Below are positions 42,966 through 52,288 of a stretch of 64,000 bases of DNA, in pieces (position 1 is the stretch's first letter; every line of letters begins with the position of its first letter). The notes under the pieces are model-generated. The model had not been told where the DNA came from. It was given only the letters and a program-made list of their open reading frames with translations, and made no database searches. The translations under genes were made by a program, and so were the position numbers. The stretch spans positions 253,205-317,204 of the forward strand of contig NHFP02000003.1 in the NCBI GenBank assembly GCA_002172485.2, read 5' to 3'. This stretch comes from Crocinitomicaceae bacterium TMED114 (GTDB lineage: Bacteria; Bacteroidota; Bacteroidia; Flavobacteriales_D; Sanyastnellaceae).

Positions 42966-45257
42966 TCAGTCCTGCTTCAGGATGCGCTGGCGGGTGCCAT
43001 CGTCCAACTGCAGCACATACACGCCGCCGGGCTGACCCACGAGCGACAACCCACGGCTGGCGGGAAAGCACAGCACCTCGCGGCCTGCCGCATCCAAGAG
43101 TCGGCCGGAGACCCGGTCACCTGTCCACCGAATCCAGTCCGCCGTAGGGTTCGGCGCGATTTGACGCTGCCCGGGCGACGGTACATCGTCCCCGCCCAAG
43201 ATGATCGCATAGTTGTTGGTGGCGTCCGCTGTGGGGGTGGCAAACCACACCCAATAGTCCGCTCCATCCGGAACCCGACCCAACGATGCGTCCTGCTCGG
43301 ACGCGCCAAAGGCGAAGAAGTCCAGGATGACCCAGAACCCTCCGGCTTCGTTCCATTCCAACAGGGCAATCTCCTCACCTGAGGCAGACAGGGTGAACGG
43401 CGCGTGAAACGGACCTTGCTCGGGGTCGTTGTCGAGCCAGTAGAACGCCCAATCCCCGGCGGCGAGCGAGCCTTCCGGCAATGCGTATTTGTTGGGATTA
43501 TTGAGGTTGTCCGTCAGGTACTTTCCACCGAGGCCCACCGGCGCGGAACCGGCATTGAAGAGCTCCACCCAATCGTCGAATTCGCCGAAAGCATCGGAGA
43601 CATTGTTGGCGTTGGAACTCATCAACTCATTGATGACCAATTCAGATGGCGACATTCCGACCGTCACGAGCTCGGGCGTGCAGGGAATCCACCGCTCCAA
43701 TCCCCCGGAGCTTGTGACTTGAACGTGGTACGTCACGGTGGTCCAATTCCACTGAACGGGCACCTTCACGCCCCATGTTCCATCCCCGGGCTGCCGGTCG
43801 CCGTGCTCCCCATCGTCGAACATGTCGAAGGGCACTGCTCCACTGCCGGGATCCACCCAACAGACCACCTCCACTTCGTCAGCGCCGGCGTCCACAATCG
43901 TGCGAACGCGAAGCGAATCCAAGACCGGCGCATTGTCCTCCACTTCGTGAACGACGAGAACCGGAACCTCCTGTTCCAACTGCCATTCCAGAGCGGCCAA
44001 GCGGGTGTCGAGCCAAGGCAGGATGCCGAATTCCACATGCCCACCGGATGCTTGACCCAACGACTGCTGGAAATTCTCGTAAGTGAACCCGAAAGACAGC
44101 GGGTAGTACCCATCGCTTTGGATGGCGGGATCGAGCAAGGCATGCCGGGGGGCCAGGTAGGCCTCCACGCTGTCCGGGTGCGCCCACTCGGTCATCATCC
44201 TGCGGAGGTAATGCGTGTACCAGTCCCGGTATTCAGGCACCGCCATCAGCCGATCGTAGAGCGGCCGGTACTCCGTCGACCACGTGTAAGGATCGCGGGT
44301 CTCCCATTCCTGGTCGAGCCAATCGATGCCCCACGTGTTGTCGAGGTCGTAGGGGATGTACTCGAACAGGCCCGTCTGCGGATTGTGATAGAGGTAGAAA
44401 TTGTTCTTGTTGCCAGCGTAGCCATCCCAGTTGCCACTGACCACATCCAAGGCTTGGACCTTGAGGAAATCGGCCACATTGAATACCTCCTCCAGCGCGC
44501 ACTGAAAATCGGCGTCCGGCGTGTTGTTGAGCACGTCGATGAACTCGGCGATGTCGGTGTAGTCGTCGGCGACCTTGTTGGTCTTGAGCTCATAGGCGCG
44601 GCGCCCATTCACCTCGAACTTGTAGTCATCCGGTGTCTGGCTCATGTACTCCAGTGAGGCGGGCCAGAGGCACTTGTAGAAGTTGCCGGCATCCTTGTCG
44701 TAGTACTCCTCCACGAATTCCTCATCGAAGTGCTCGGTGTTGAGGTAGGCCCCCAGGTATTCGCCGTTGAGCTCCACTTTCACGTGGCTCGTTCGGGAGC
44801 CTGCCAGGCCCATTCTGCGCAAGATGTTCCAACTCAAACCCGCGCGGAGCAAAGACGGGTCATTCTGGTTGGCGTTGACGTTCAGTTTCTCAAGGTCCAC
44901 GTACTTCTGGCCGGGGACAAAGGCATTGAAATCCACCTTGAAGCTCTTCTTGGGAGAAAACAACGAGGTGTTGCCCCGGAGCCGCACCCCCACGTTGGGA
45001 ATGATGGTGTCCACGGTCGAGCTCTGGTAATGCACAGTCGCCGGGAACGGGTTGGTCGCGGCGTAGTCCACATCGCCAAAGAGCATCGCATCGACACTGT
45101 CTGGGTCCATCGTGATGGACAGGGTGGCCAATTCGTCCTGCACGTAGGCCGGCCCGAACGGCGGAATGTCAGTCTGGGCCCAAGTCGGGCCTGCGAAAAA
45201 GACGGCCAAGGCGCCCCATAGGGTTGCTCTACCCAAGATCTCGTTCAGGTTCTCCAC
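42966..45257 (-). CDS. Secreted CotH-kinase/lamin-tail-domain protein, T9SS cargo
   Basis: A 763-residue protein with a GTG start at 45257. Signal peptide 1-27 (ending TWAQ). Residues ~35-400 form a CotH-type kinase domain: PNVGVRLRGNTSL, KVELNGEYLGAYLNTEHFD, GNKNNFYLYHNP and YDLDNTWGIDW, which hold the family's ATP/metal-binding Asp and Asn. A lamin-tail domain follows (LVINELMSSNANNVSDAFGE, near 538-660), then a T9SS type A sorting domain (IAPNPTADWIRW near 697; end RQRILKQD). Known CotH kinases phosphorylate secreted coat proteins. Target here is unknown. It follows the repeat protein at 45285 by 27 bases. Confidence 0.9.
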   Translation of the reverse strand: MENLNEILGRATLWGALAVFFAGPTWAQTDIPPFGPAYVQDELATLSITMDPDSVDAMLFGDVDYAATNPFPATVHYQSSTVDTIIPNVGVRLRGNTSLFSPKKSFKVDFNAFVPGQKYVDLEKLNVNANQNDPSLLRAGLSWNILRRMGLAGSRTSHVKVELNGEYLGAYLNTEHFDEEFVEEYYDKDAGNFYKCLWPASLEYMSQTPDDYKFEVNGRRAYELKTNKVADDYTDIAEFIDVLNNTPDADFQCALEEVFNVADFLKVQALDVVSGNWDGYAGNKNNFYLYHNPQTGLFEYIPYDLDNTWGIDWLDQEWETRDPYTWSTEYRPLYDRLMAVPEYRDWYTHYLRRMMTEWAHPDSVEAYLAPRHALLDPAIQSDGYYPLSFGFTYENFQQSLGQASGGHVEFGILPWLDTRLAALEWQLEQEVPVLVVHEVEDNAPVLDSLRVRTIVDAGADEVEVVCWVDPGSGAVPFDMFDDGEHGDRQPGDGTWGVKVPVQWNWTTVTYHVQVTSSGGLERWIPCTPELVTVGMSPSELVINELMSSNANNVSDAFGEFDDWVELFNAGSAPVGLGGKYLTDNLNNPNKYALPEGSLAAGDWAFYWLDNDPEQGPFHAPFTLSASGEEIALLEWNEAGGFWVILDFFAFGASEQDASLGRVPDGADYWVWFATPTADATNNYAIILGGDDVPSPGQRQIAPNPTADWIRWTGDRVSGRLLDAAGREVLCFPASRGLSLVGQPGGVYVLQLDDGTRQRILKQD

Positions 45258-45284
45258 GGCGTGAAAATACGCCCTGCCCGACCG

Positions 45285-47051
45285 TCATTCCCGAAGCAAA
45301 GGCCGCACCGACCGCCGGTCTCCCCACAGGGCCTCCAGCGCATACCAACCTGGGGCGATCCCATCGAGCGAGAGCTGCTCGCCAGGGGCCACGGAGGGCC
45401 ACTCCGCAATGAGGCGGCCATCCATGTGATGGAGACGCAGTGCAATGCCGGCCCCAGTGGGCAGTCCTTCCACCCGAATCCAACCACTGGCGGGATTGGG
45501 CACGGGCGTCCAGGTCAGCCAGGCTTGTTCCTCCACGGAAATGACGGGGGACACCGTGACCTCCAGCTCCAGCGAATCACCATCGCACACGGGGTTGGTC
45601 TCCACCACCTGCACGGCGTGGACGCCCTCGGTCGTCCAATAGACGGTCACGATGGGTGTGCCCTGGCCGCTGACAATGCTGCCACCGCTCACCGCCCACG
45701 TACAGGTATTGGCGGGGTCTGACGGTGAAGCGGTGTACAATGGGCTGTCCCCTACCGTCACCGACACGTTGCCCGTGATGGTTTCCGCGAACAGAAAGGC
45801 GCAGCTCGCATCGTCTTCGGTGGCAGCCTCGTCGTAGTTGCACGCGGCGGGGTCGGTGCACCCAAGGACTTCAGCTTCGTCGCACACCCCATCCCCATCG
45901 GCATCCTGCAGACAGTCCCCTGCGCAATCGACGTAATCCACGCCGTAGAGGTCCAGCGGGTACTCACAGGATGCATCGGCTTCCGTGGCGGCGGGGTTGT
46001 AATTGCACGCCAAGTCGTCCACGCACCCCGGCACTTCCGCTTCATCGCAGACGCCGTCGCCATCCATGTCGTTCAGACAATCCCCGCTGCAATCCACGTG
46101 ATCCAAGCCGTGGAGGTCCAGCGGGTACTCACAGGACGCGTCAGCTTCCGTGGCGGCGGGGTTGTAATTGCAGGCCAAGTCGTCCAAGCACCCCGGCACT
46201 TCCGCTTCATCGCAAACGCCGTCGCCATCCATGTCGTTCAGACAATCCCCGTTGCAATCCACGTGATCCACGCCGTAGAGGTCCAACGGGTACTCACATC
46301 CGCCATTGTCGAAAGCCGCATCAGGGTCGAAGTTGCAGGCGACTTCATCGGTGCAACCCGGAATGACAGCGCCAGTGAAGGGCAGTGAATCGGGGTTGAA
46401 AAATGTGCTGAGGTCGCCTCCGGCCTCCGAGACGGAAATGCCCAAGTCGTCGTCATACACGGTGCAGGTCACCTCATCGAACAGGAAGAATTCCACCTCA
46501 TCTCCGGAGAGCACATACAGGGACATGCTGACCCAGCTGCCCCCCTCGAATTCAAAGGCCTCATCCACCCCCACCGTCACGCCATCCACGACGGCGAGCA
46601 CGGTCATGCCGACCACAGGCGCTCCATCGAGGGTGACCTCCGCGATGTAGGAGGACGGCAAGATGGGCAACACTTCCGGGAGCAGGTCCGGACCGATGCA
46701 CTCGTCCGTGTCGTCGCATACCCCGTCCTCGTCGACATCGGCCGCACAAGTGCCTCCGCACTCTCCGAGGGCATCGAGCTGGTTGCCTTCACAATCGCCC
46801 CAGCCGTAATCCGCGGGCGTCCAACACGACCCGTCGTCCACCACCGCTTCGGGGTCAAAATTGCAGGCCATCTCATCGGTGCACCCTGTTGTTTCTGCGC
46901 TGATCTCACCGACCATCACATCGTCAAGCAAAACAGCGCCGATGCCACCGCCAAAGCAGATCGGACACAAATTCACCCCACCGAGATTCCCGGGATGGTC
47001 GAGCGGCCCTGTGGCAATCAGAAAGCAGAGGGACAGAAGAGCAAGGCGCAT
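45285..47051 (-). CDS. Secreted Cys/Asp-rich tandem-repeat protein, T9SS cargo
   Basis: A 588-residue protein with a signal peptide (MRLALLSLCFLIATG). It carries calcium-binding-like Cys repeats (GCTDEMACNFDPEAVVDDGSC type), three tandem 55-residue units with DMDGDGVCDEAEVPGC, a beta domain near 135-225, a PKD-like stretch (~430-510), and a T9SS sorting domain (VPNPASGWIRVEG near 518). The GC-xD-x-ACNY-x-P/E-A pattern matches repeats commonly seen in Bacteroidota adhesin-like proteins. Surface function is inferred. Confidence 0.88.
   Translation of the reverse strand: MRLALLSLCFLIATGPLDHPGNLGGVNLCPICFGGGIGAVLLDDVMVGEISAETTGCTDEMACNFDPEAVVDDGSCWTPADYGWGDCEGNQLDALGECGGTCAADVDEDGVCDDTDECIGPDLLPEVLPILPSSYIAEVTLDGAPVVGMTVLAVVDGVTVGVDEAFEFEGGSWVSMSLYVLSGDEVEFFLFDEVTCTVYDDDLGISVSEAGGDLSTFFNPDSLPFTGAVIPGCTDEVACNFDPDAAFDNGGCEYPLDLYGVDHVDCNGDCLNDMDGDGVCDEAEVPGCLDDLACNYNPAATEADASCEYPLDLHGLDHVDCSGDCLNDMDGDGVCDEAEVPGCVDDLACNYNPAATEADASCEYPLDLYGVDYVDCAGDCLQDADGDGVCDEAEVLGCTDPAACNYDEAATEDDASCAFLFAETITGNVSVTVGDSPLYTASPSDPANTCTWAVSGGSIVSGQGTPIVTVYWTTEGVHAVQVVETNPVCDGDSLELEVTVSPVISVEEQAWLTWTPVPNPASGWIRVEGLPTGAGIALRLHHMDGRLIAEWPSVAPGEQLSLDGIAPGWYALEALWGDRRSVRPLLRE
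45858..46352 (-). repeat. Three tandem 165-bp units
   Basis: Units 45858-46022, 46023-46187 and 46188-46352 are highly similar over their whole length, with the middle and upstream copies nearly identical. A diverged copy boundary is visible at 46353. Each encodes 55 residues with six Cys and a DMDGDGVCDE loop. Confidence 0.93.
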
Positions 47052-47345
47052 GGCAGTGGGTCGAAGGCCAAGCTACGCAGTCGCTACTTTGAAAACATGC
47101 TGCGCTGCGGTTCAATGATGTGGCCCGCCACCTTGGCTTTCCTCTTCTTGTTGGGTTGTGAAAAGGAGATCATGTAGCCTGAACCCAACATCACCACGGT
47201 CGCTCTCCCTGACTTGCAGGATCCACTGACCCGCCCATCTGAACCCGGAAGCTCAGGGGCGCTCTCCGCCTGTCACCACGACGACTTCCGCCCCGTCCTC
47301 GCGCTTCGTGACGTGGGCACCAAAACGGCAAACCCGTCGTATTTT
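47052..47345 (+). other. Intergenic region with a 26-codon lipoprotein-like reading frame
   Basis: No clear gene. From ATG 47097 a 26-residue frame (ending ATLAFLFLLGCEKEIM) looks like a lipoprotein signal with its Cys, then stops at TAG 47175-47177. The same frame stays open beyond it into the patatin gene. It may be a tiny lipoprotein, or the remnant of one. The region also holds the promoters of the divergent repeat-protein and patatin genes. Confidence 0.35.
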
Positions 47346-48263
47346 ATGAGGCGCCCCATGAATCGGTCTTTGCCCCTGTCCACCACATTCGATACCCTGC
47401 TCCTCGAGGGAGGCAGTTTGCGGTGCGCCTTCACGGCGGGGGTCCTGGACGCCCTCGCAGCAGTGAACGATCGAGGTTTCAAGCGGGTTTACGCAGTGTC
47501 CGCCGGGGCCATGGCGGTCACCAGCTTCCTGTCCGGGCAACGCAAGCACTTCATCGATGTGGCCACTTCGGTCATCGCCAACGGTCAATTCATTCGGTTT
47601 TCCTCGGCCCTCTCCGAGGAGGGGATCATGAATTTGGCGCACCTGTTCGACCATGTCCGCCACCACCACCCGCTGGACCTCGATGCGGCCCGGGACTTCG
47701 CCGCCAACAAGGAGGTCCGGTTCGTCACCACGGATGCGGAAACCGGCGCGGCCTGCTTCATGGACCCCACCCAAGGCGACTGGTTGCGCATCCTTTGGGC
47801 TTCGGCCACCTTGCCGATGGTGACCCGCGGGCGAATCAAAGTTGCCGGCCGCTGGATGTTCGACGGCGGCATGTCGGACGCCCTCCCGTTGGATGCGGCG
47901 TTGGATGCCGGCGCGCAAAGCCTGCTCGTTGTTCGAACACGGCCGACCGGGATGCACATCCAGCAGAGTTGGATGGACTACTTTGCTTCGGTCTGGCACC
48001 GCGAAAATCCTGCGATTGCCGCCTTGTATGAACATGGTCACGATCACTACAATGCCACGGTGGACCGGCTGGCCACCGGTGGTGAATCTGGACGGCGCTA
48101 CCTCGAGATCGCACCGGATGCACCGCTGAAATCCGACGGGTATCGGATTCAGGCGGACAGCCTGTGGGCCGATTACCACCATGGACTCAGCAAAGCGCTC
48201 GACTTGGTGGCCGCCCACTCGGAATTCTCCAAATCGGACAACAAGCACAATCCAACCCCCTGA
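47346..48263 (+). CDS. Patatin-like phospholipase
   Basis: A 305-residue protein from ATG 47346 (a second ATG at 47358 is equally possible). It shows the patatin oxyanion loop LLEGGSLRCAFTAGVLDAL, the nucleophile elbow YAVSAGAMAV (Ser near residue 55; A replaces the first G of GxSxG), and a DGGMSDALPLDAAL motif near 174-187 with the catalytic Asp. It is the YjjU-like subgroup. No signal peptide, so likely cytoplasmic and lipid-active. A TATTTTAT box lies at 47340-47347. Confidence 0.88.
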   Translation: MRRPMNRSLPLSTTFDTLLLEGGSLRCAFTAGVLDALAAVNDRGFKRVYAVSAGAMAVTSFLSGQRKHFIDVATSVIANGQFIRFSSALSEEGIMNLAHLFDHVRHHHPLDLDAARDFAANKEVRFVTTDAETGAACFMDPTQGDWLRILWASATLPMVTRGRIKVAGRWMFDGGMSDALPLDAALDAGAQSLLVVRTRPTGMHIQQSWMDYFASVWHRENPAIAALYEHGHDHYNATVDRLATGGESGRRYLEIAPDAPLKSDGYRIQADSLWADYHHGLSKALDLVAAHSEFSKSDNKHNPTP

Positions 48264-48367
48264 TTTCCCCGCCTTCAGGGTGTGTTGTGAAATCGTGAAG
48301 CCCAAGCCTACCGGTGGGCGCAACTGTTTGTATCGCACTACATTCGCGTTCGATTCACAACCCAGCC

Positions 48368-49252
48368 ATGCGCAAGCTTTTCTTCCTGGCGATCGTCGCC
48401 CTGTCCACCCAGATGCTCACTGCCCAATGCAACGAGCTGTTCATCTCCGAATACATCGAGGGATGGTCCAACAACAAAGCCCTTGAAATCTACAATCCGA
48501 CGGGCAACGCCATTGACATGACGGACTACCGCCTGGAGCGTTATGCCAACGGTGCCACGGCGGCACAGGACAATCAAAAGACCGACCTGACCGGCACCAT
48601 CGAGCCCGGTGGCGTCCTCGTCTACGTCATTGACAAGCAAGACCCCGATGGAGTGGACTTCGAGGCTCCGGTCTGGGACGAACTCGCTGAACAAGCTGAC
48701 ATCTGGCTGAACCCCGACTATCAGGAGAACAACACCATGTACTTCAACGGCAACGACGCCATGGTGCTCCGCAAAATCTCCACCAATTCACCGGTCGACA
48801 TCTTCGGTGTGATTGGGGAAGATCCCGGTTCCGCAGGCTGGGATGAGATCACGCAAAACCACACCCTCGTGCGCCGCCCGGAAGTGACGGGTGGGGACAC
48901 GCAAGCCGTGGACGAATTCGACGTGCTCGCCGTGTGGGATTCTCTGGAGGTCAACACCTTCGACCAATTGGGCTTCCACGTGTGCGACTGCGTGACGTCC
49001 GTCGAGGAGACGCGCACCAGCCAAGTGAAGGCCTTCCCAAACCCCTTCCACGACCGCTTGGACCTACTCGCTGCCCAGCCCATCGCGGGTGTCGTGGTGC
49101 GCACCCTCGCCGGTGCTGAGGTCCTGCGTCCTGTCACCAACGGCCGCCGACAGTTGCGTCTGGACCTGGCCGACCTGCCAACCGGGGCTTACCTCGTGGA
49201 GGTTCGCCTGACCGACGGCAGTGTCACGCGCCACCAGGCTGTCAAGCACTGA
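48368..49252 (+). CDS. Secreted lamin-tail-domain protein, T9SS cargo
   Basis: A 294-residue protein from ATG 48368, signal peptide 1-19 (MRKLFFLAIVALSTQMLTAQ). Residues ~20-190 form a lamin-tail domain of the kind found at the N-terminus of ExeM-like nucleases: CNELFISEYIEGWSNNKALEI, NPTGNAIDMTDYRLERYANG, TGTIEPGGVLVYVI, and ITQNHTLVRRPEV. A T9SS sorting domain ends the protein (FPNPFHDRLDLLA near 224; end VTRHQAVKH). No catalytic domain is present. The TonB-dependent receptor follows after 13 bases, so they are cotranscribed. TACATTCG at 48339-48346 is the likely promoter box. Confidence 0.9.
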   Translation: MRKLFFLAIVALSTQMLTAQCNELFISEYIEGWSNNKALEIYNPTGNAIDMTDYRLERYANGATAAQDNQKTDLTGTIEPGGVLVYVIDKQDPDGVDFEAPVWDELAEQADIWLNPDYQENNTMYFNGNDAMVLRKISTNSPVDIFGVIGEDPGSAGWDEITQNHTLVRRPEVTGGDTQAVDEFDVLAVWDSLEVNTFDQLGFHVCDCVTSVEETRTSQVKAFPNPFHDRLDLLAAQPIAGVVVRTLAGAEVLRPVTNGRRQLRLDLADLPTGAYLVEVRLTDGSVTRHQAVKH

Positions 49253-49265
49253 TTCTGCGCTTCCA

Positions 49266-52200
49266 ATGAAGTCGATTCTCGCTTTGTTCCTGGCCCTCGG
49301 GCTGGGCACCTTGACCCTGCATGCCCAGAATTGCACCGTCAGCGGAATGGTCAGAGACGGGCTCTCCGGCGACCCCTTGGTTGGGGCATATGTCCAAGCC
49401 GGCGGCCTGATGACCGCCACCGACATCGATGGACGCTACACCCTTTCCGTACCGACGGGCAAGCGGGAATTGACCTTCAGCTACATCGGATACGCCGCCC
49501 GGACAGTGGACGTCGACTTGACCGGGGCCTCGCGCACCCTCGATGTCAAGCTCGAGTCCCTCATCCTCGAGGAGGCCATCGTGGCCGCCGACATCGCCAT
49601 CGACCGCAAGACGCCGGTGGCCTTCACCAACGTCCTGCCCGCCCAGATTCAGGAAGAGCTGGCCGGCCGGGATTTGCCTCTGGTGCTCAACACGACGCCT
49701 GGCGTCTACGCCACCCAGCAGGGTGGTGGTGATGGCGATGCGCGGGTGACGATCCGTGGATTCGACCAGACCAACCTCGCCGTCATGGTCGATGGTGTCC
49801 CCATGAACGACATGGAGAACGGCTGGGTCTACTGGAGCAACTGGGCCGGTTTGGACCTCGTGGTGCGGACCACCCAAGTCCAGCGTGGACTCGGTGCCAG
49901 CAAGCTGGCCATCCCTTCCGTGGGCGGCACGATCAACATCCTGACCGGTGGGGACGAATCCGGCAATGGCAGCCTCACCCTGCTGAGTGAAGTCGGCAAC
50001 TACGGGTACCACCGAAACAGCTTGTCCGGTGTCTTCGGCTCGCAAGAGAAAGGCTTCCTCCACTTTGTCGGCTCCTACCGGACCAACCAAGGATTTGCCG
50101 CCGGCCTCGAATCGGAGACTTACTCCTACTACCTCAAGGGCCGCAAGACCTTCGGCAACCACAACTTGAGTTTCACCACGTTCGGTGCACCACAGCGCCA
50201 TGGCCAGCGGTCCTATCAGATGCAGGTGCATGAATTCGATGCCGACCTCGCTCGCGAGCTGACCGACGACGAGGGCCGGGTGGAACTAGAAGGCATCCTC
50301 GCCGACGCCGATGAAGACGACCTGGTTTCCCGCGGTCGGGACTTCAATGAGTTCATCGTCAACTACCAGGAGGTTGACTACGACTACAACGAGGAAACGG
50401 GCATGGTGGACACCACCTACGGCCGCACGCGCCGCTACAATGCCCGTCAGAACTATTACTTCAAGCCCATCTTCACCGTCCGCGATGTATGGGCCCTGAG
50501 CGACAAGAGCTCACTGACGACCACAGCCTATGCCAGTTTCGGAACAGGTGGAGGAGAAGCGCTCGCCAGCACCCCAGGCACGCGACTCAGCGACGGCACC
50601 CTCGACCTGCAGCCAACTTGGGACAGCCACCAGCTCTTCGAATTCGGCCCCAACGGCCTCAATGTGGATGCCAACGGAGAGCGCAAGGGCTCCAACTTCA
50701 TTCGGACCGCCCACAATGACCACCGCTGGTACGGTGCCCTGTCCAACTTCAACACCGCCCTCAACGACGACCTCAGCCTGAGTGCCGGGGTCGATGTCCG
50801 CCACTACACGGGCAGCCATTACCGGACCATCGGGGACCTGTTCGGCGCGGATTACTACGATGCGCCGGATGACCGCCGCGATCAGAATGCCGACTTTGAT
50901 GCGCCGCTGCGCGAAGGCGACAAGTATTTCTACCACGACGACGGCCAGGTCGCATGGGGCGGCACCTACGCCCAACTGGAGTGGGACAAGACGAACTACA
51001 GCGCGTTTGTCAACCTCTCCGGAGCGCAGAGCTGGTACCGCGGCATCGACTACTTCCGCCCGAAGGTGGTCACCCTGGAAGGCACCACGTACGAGGTCCG
51101 CTCTACCGACGAATGGCGCGTGCTGGGCGACAACGATTGGTCCATCGGTGAACTCGCGGACGGCACCCTCTTGACGGCAGACCATCCCGGACTGGAGACG
51201 TACACCACGGATTGGGAGCGCCTCAACAGCTTCACGGTGAAGGCCGGCGGCAACTACAACTTCAACGAGTGGACCAGCGCCTACACCAACCTCGGTTACT
51301 TGAGCCGGGCGCCCCTCTTCAACTCCGTTTTTGACCTCAACAACGACGTGATTGAGGGATACGAGAACCAGTACGTGAAGGCCGTGGAACTCGGAGTGAA
51401 GTATGCCCAAGGCCGCTTTGCCTCCAACCTCAATGCCTATCGCACAGGGTGGGAGAACAAGGCCATCAACCGGTTCTACAGCGTGTCCGGACTGTGGCAG
51501 GATCCAAACCTGAGCGTGTACTCGGACACCACGACGACCGCAGGCCGGGAAAACCTTCTGCTTTTGGCCCAGGATGACCGGGCGTTGGAAGACGTTGACT
51601 GGGGCACAGAGGCCGCCACACTGGTGGAGCAGGCCGACCGCAACCTCGGCTACAACCTGCTCAACGCGGACGCTGTCCACAGCGGGGTCGAGTGGGACTT
51701 TGCCTATGACGTCACCAACAAGCTCGATGTCCAAGGCGTCCTTTCCTGGGGCAATTGGCGGTGGACCAGCAACGAGCGGGTGGACCTCATCAACAGCTCG
51801 GACAACGGGTTCATCACGCGCACGGACAATGGCACCGTGGCCGACACCCTCGTCAACCTCAACGGGGTCAAAGTCGGGGACGCCGCCCAGCGGCAGATCA
51901 GTGCAGCCGTGAGCTACCGCCCCAAGCGCGGAACCTACTTCTCCCTGCGGAGTACGTGGTTCTGGCAGCATTACTCCGACTTCTCCCCCGGAGACGTCAT
52001 CACCGAGGGCGAGCCCCGCGATGTATGGGTGACGCCGGGCTACAACCTCATCCACTTCAATGCGGGCACCGTCTTCGATGTGAGCGACAATGCCCTGCTT
52101 CGGTTGCGCCTGAGCGTGACCAATCTGCTCGACGAACTGTACATCGCCGACGCACGGAACAATTCGCAGTACGCCCCCAACCCTTACGGACCTGATGGCG

Positions 52201-52286
52201 GCAGCGGCCGCGCCGAGGTCTTCGTCGGTCCGCCGCGCATGATCCGCGTGAGCGCCACCCTCGAACTCAAGGGACTCCAAAACTGA
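49266..52286 (+). CDS. TonB-dependent outer-membrane receptor with carboxypeptidase-regulatory-like N-domain
   Basis: A 1006-residue receptor from ATG 49266. Signal peptide 1-20; a CarboxypepD_reg-like Ig domain near 22-105 (TVSGMVRDGLSGDPLVGAYV, ...DGRYTLSVPTGKRELTFSYIGY); a plug near 115-235 (GGGDGDARVTIRGFDQTNLA; SVGGTINILTGG); then a beta-barrel to the C-terminus. No SusD partner is adjacent, so it is not a canonical Sus system. Its substrate is inferred from its neighbours (a lamin-tail protein before and an OB/phospholipase-D protein two bases after). Confidence 0.93.
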   Translation: MKSILALFLALGLGTLTLHAQNCTVSGMVRDGLSGDPLVGAYVQAGGLMTATDIDGRYTLSVPTGKRELTFSYIGYAARTVDVDLTGASRTLDVKLESLILEEAIVAADIAIDRKTPVAFTNVLPAQIQEELAGRDLPLVLNTTPGVYATQQGGGDGDARVTIRGFDQTNLAVMVDGVPMNDMENGWVYWSNWAGLDLVVRTTQVQRGLGASKLAIPSVGGTINILTGGDESGNGSLTLLSEVGNYGYHRNSLSGVFGSQEKGFLHFVGSYRTNQGFAAGLESETYSYYLKGRKTFGNHNLSFTTFGAPQRHGQRSYQMQVHEFDADLARELTDDEGRVELEGILADADEDDLVSRGRDFNEFIVNYQEVDYDYNEETGMVDTTYGRTRRYNARQNYYFKPIFTVRDVWALSDKSSLTTTAYASFGTGGGEALASTPGTRLSDGTLDLQPTWDSHQLFEFGPNGLNVDANGERKGSNFIRTAHNDHRWYGALSNFNTALNDDLSLSAGVDVRHYTGSHYRTIGDLFGADYYDAPDDRRDQNADFDAPLREGDKYFYHDDGQVAWGGTYAQLEWDKTNYSAFVNLSGAQSWYRGIDYFRPKVVTLEGTTYEVRSTDEWRVLGDNDWSIGELADGTLLTADHPGLETYTTDWERLNSFTVKAGGNYNFNEWTSAYTNLGYLSRAPLFNSVFDLNNDVIEGYENQYVKAVELGVKYAQGRFASNLNAYRTGWENKAINRFYSVSGLWQDPNLSVYSDTTTTAGRENLLLLAQDDRALEDVDWGTEAATLVEQADRNLGYNLLNADAVHSGVEWDFAYDVTNKLDVQGVLSWGNWRWTSNERVDLINSSDNGFITRTDNGTVADTLVNLNGVKVGDAAQRQISAAVSYRPKRGTYFSLRSTWFWQHYSDFSPGDVITEGEPRDVWVTPGYNLIHFNAGTVFDVSDNALLRLRLSVTNLLDELYIADARNNSQYAPNPYGPDGGSGRAEVFVGPPRMIRVSATLELKGLQN

Positions 52287-52288
52287 CC

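Noticed and set aside
45858-46352. Possible CRISPR array because of regular spacing
   Set aside because: Units are 165 bp, contiguous, without spacers, and encode protein in frame.
50511-52280. Minus-strand open frame of ~589 codons opposite the TonB-dependent receptor
   Set aside because: Shadow of a strongly conserved plus-strand protein; similarly 54630-56147 opposite the fasciclin gene.
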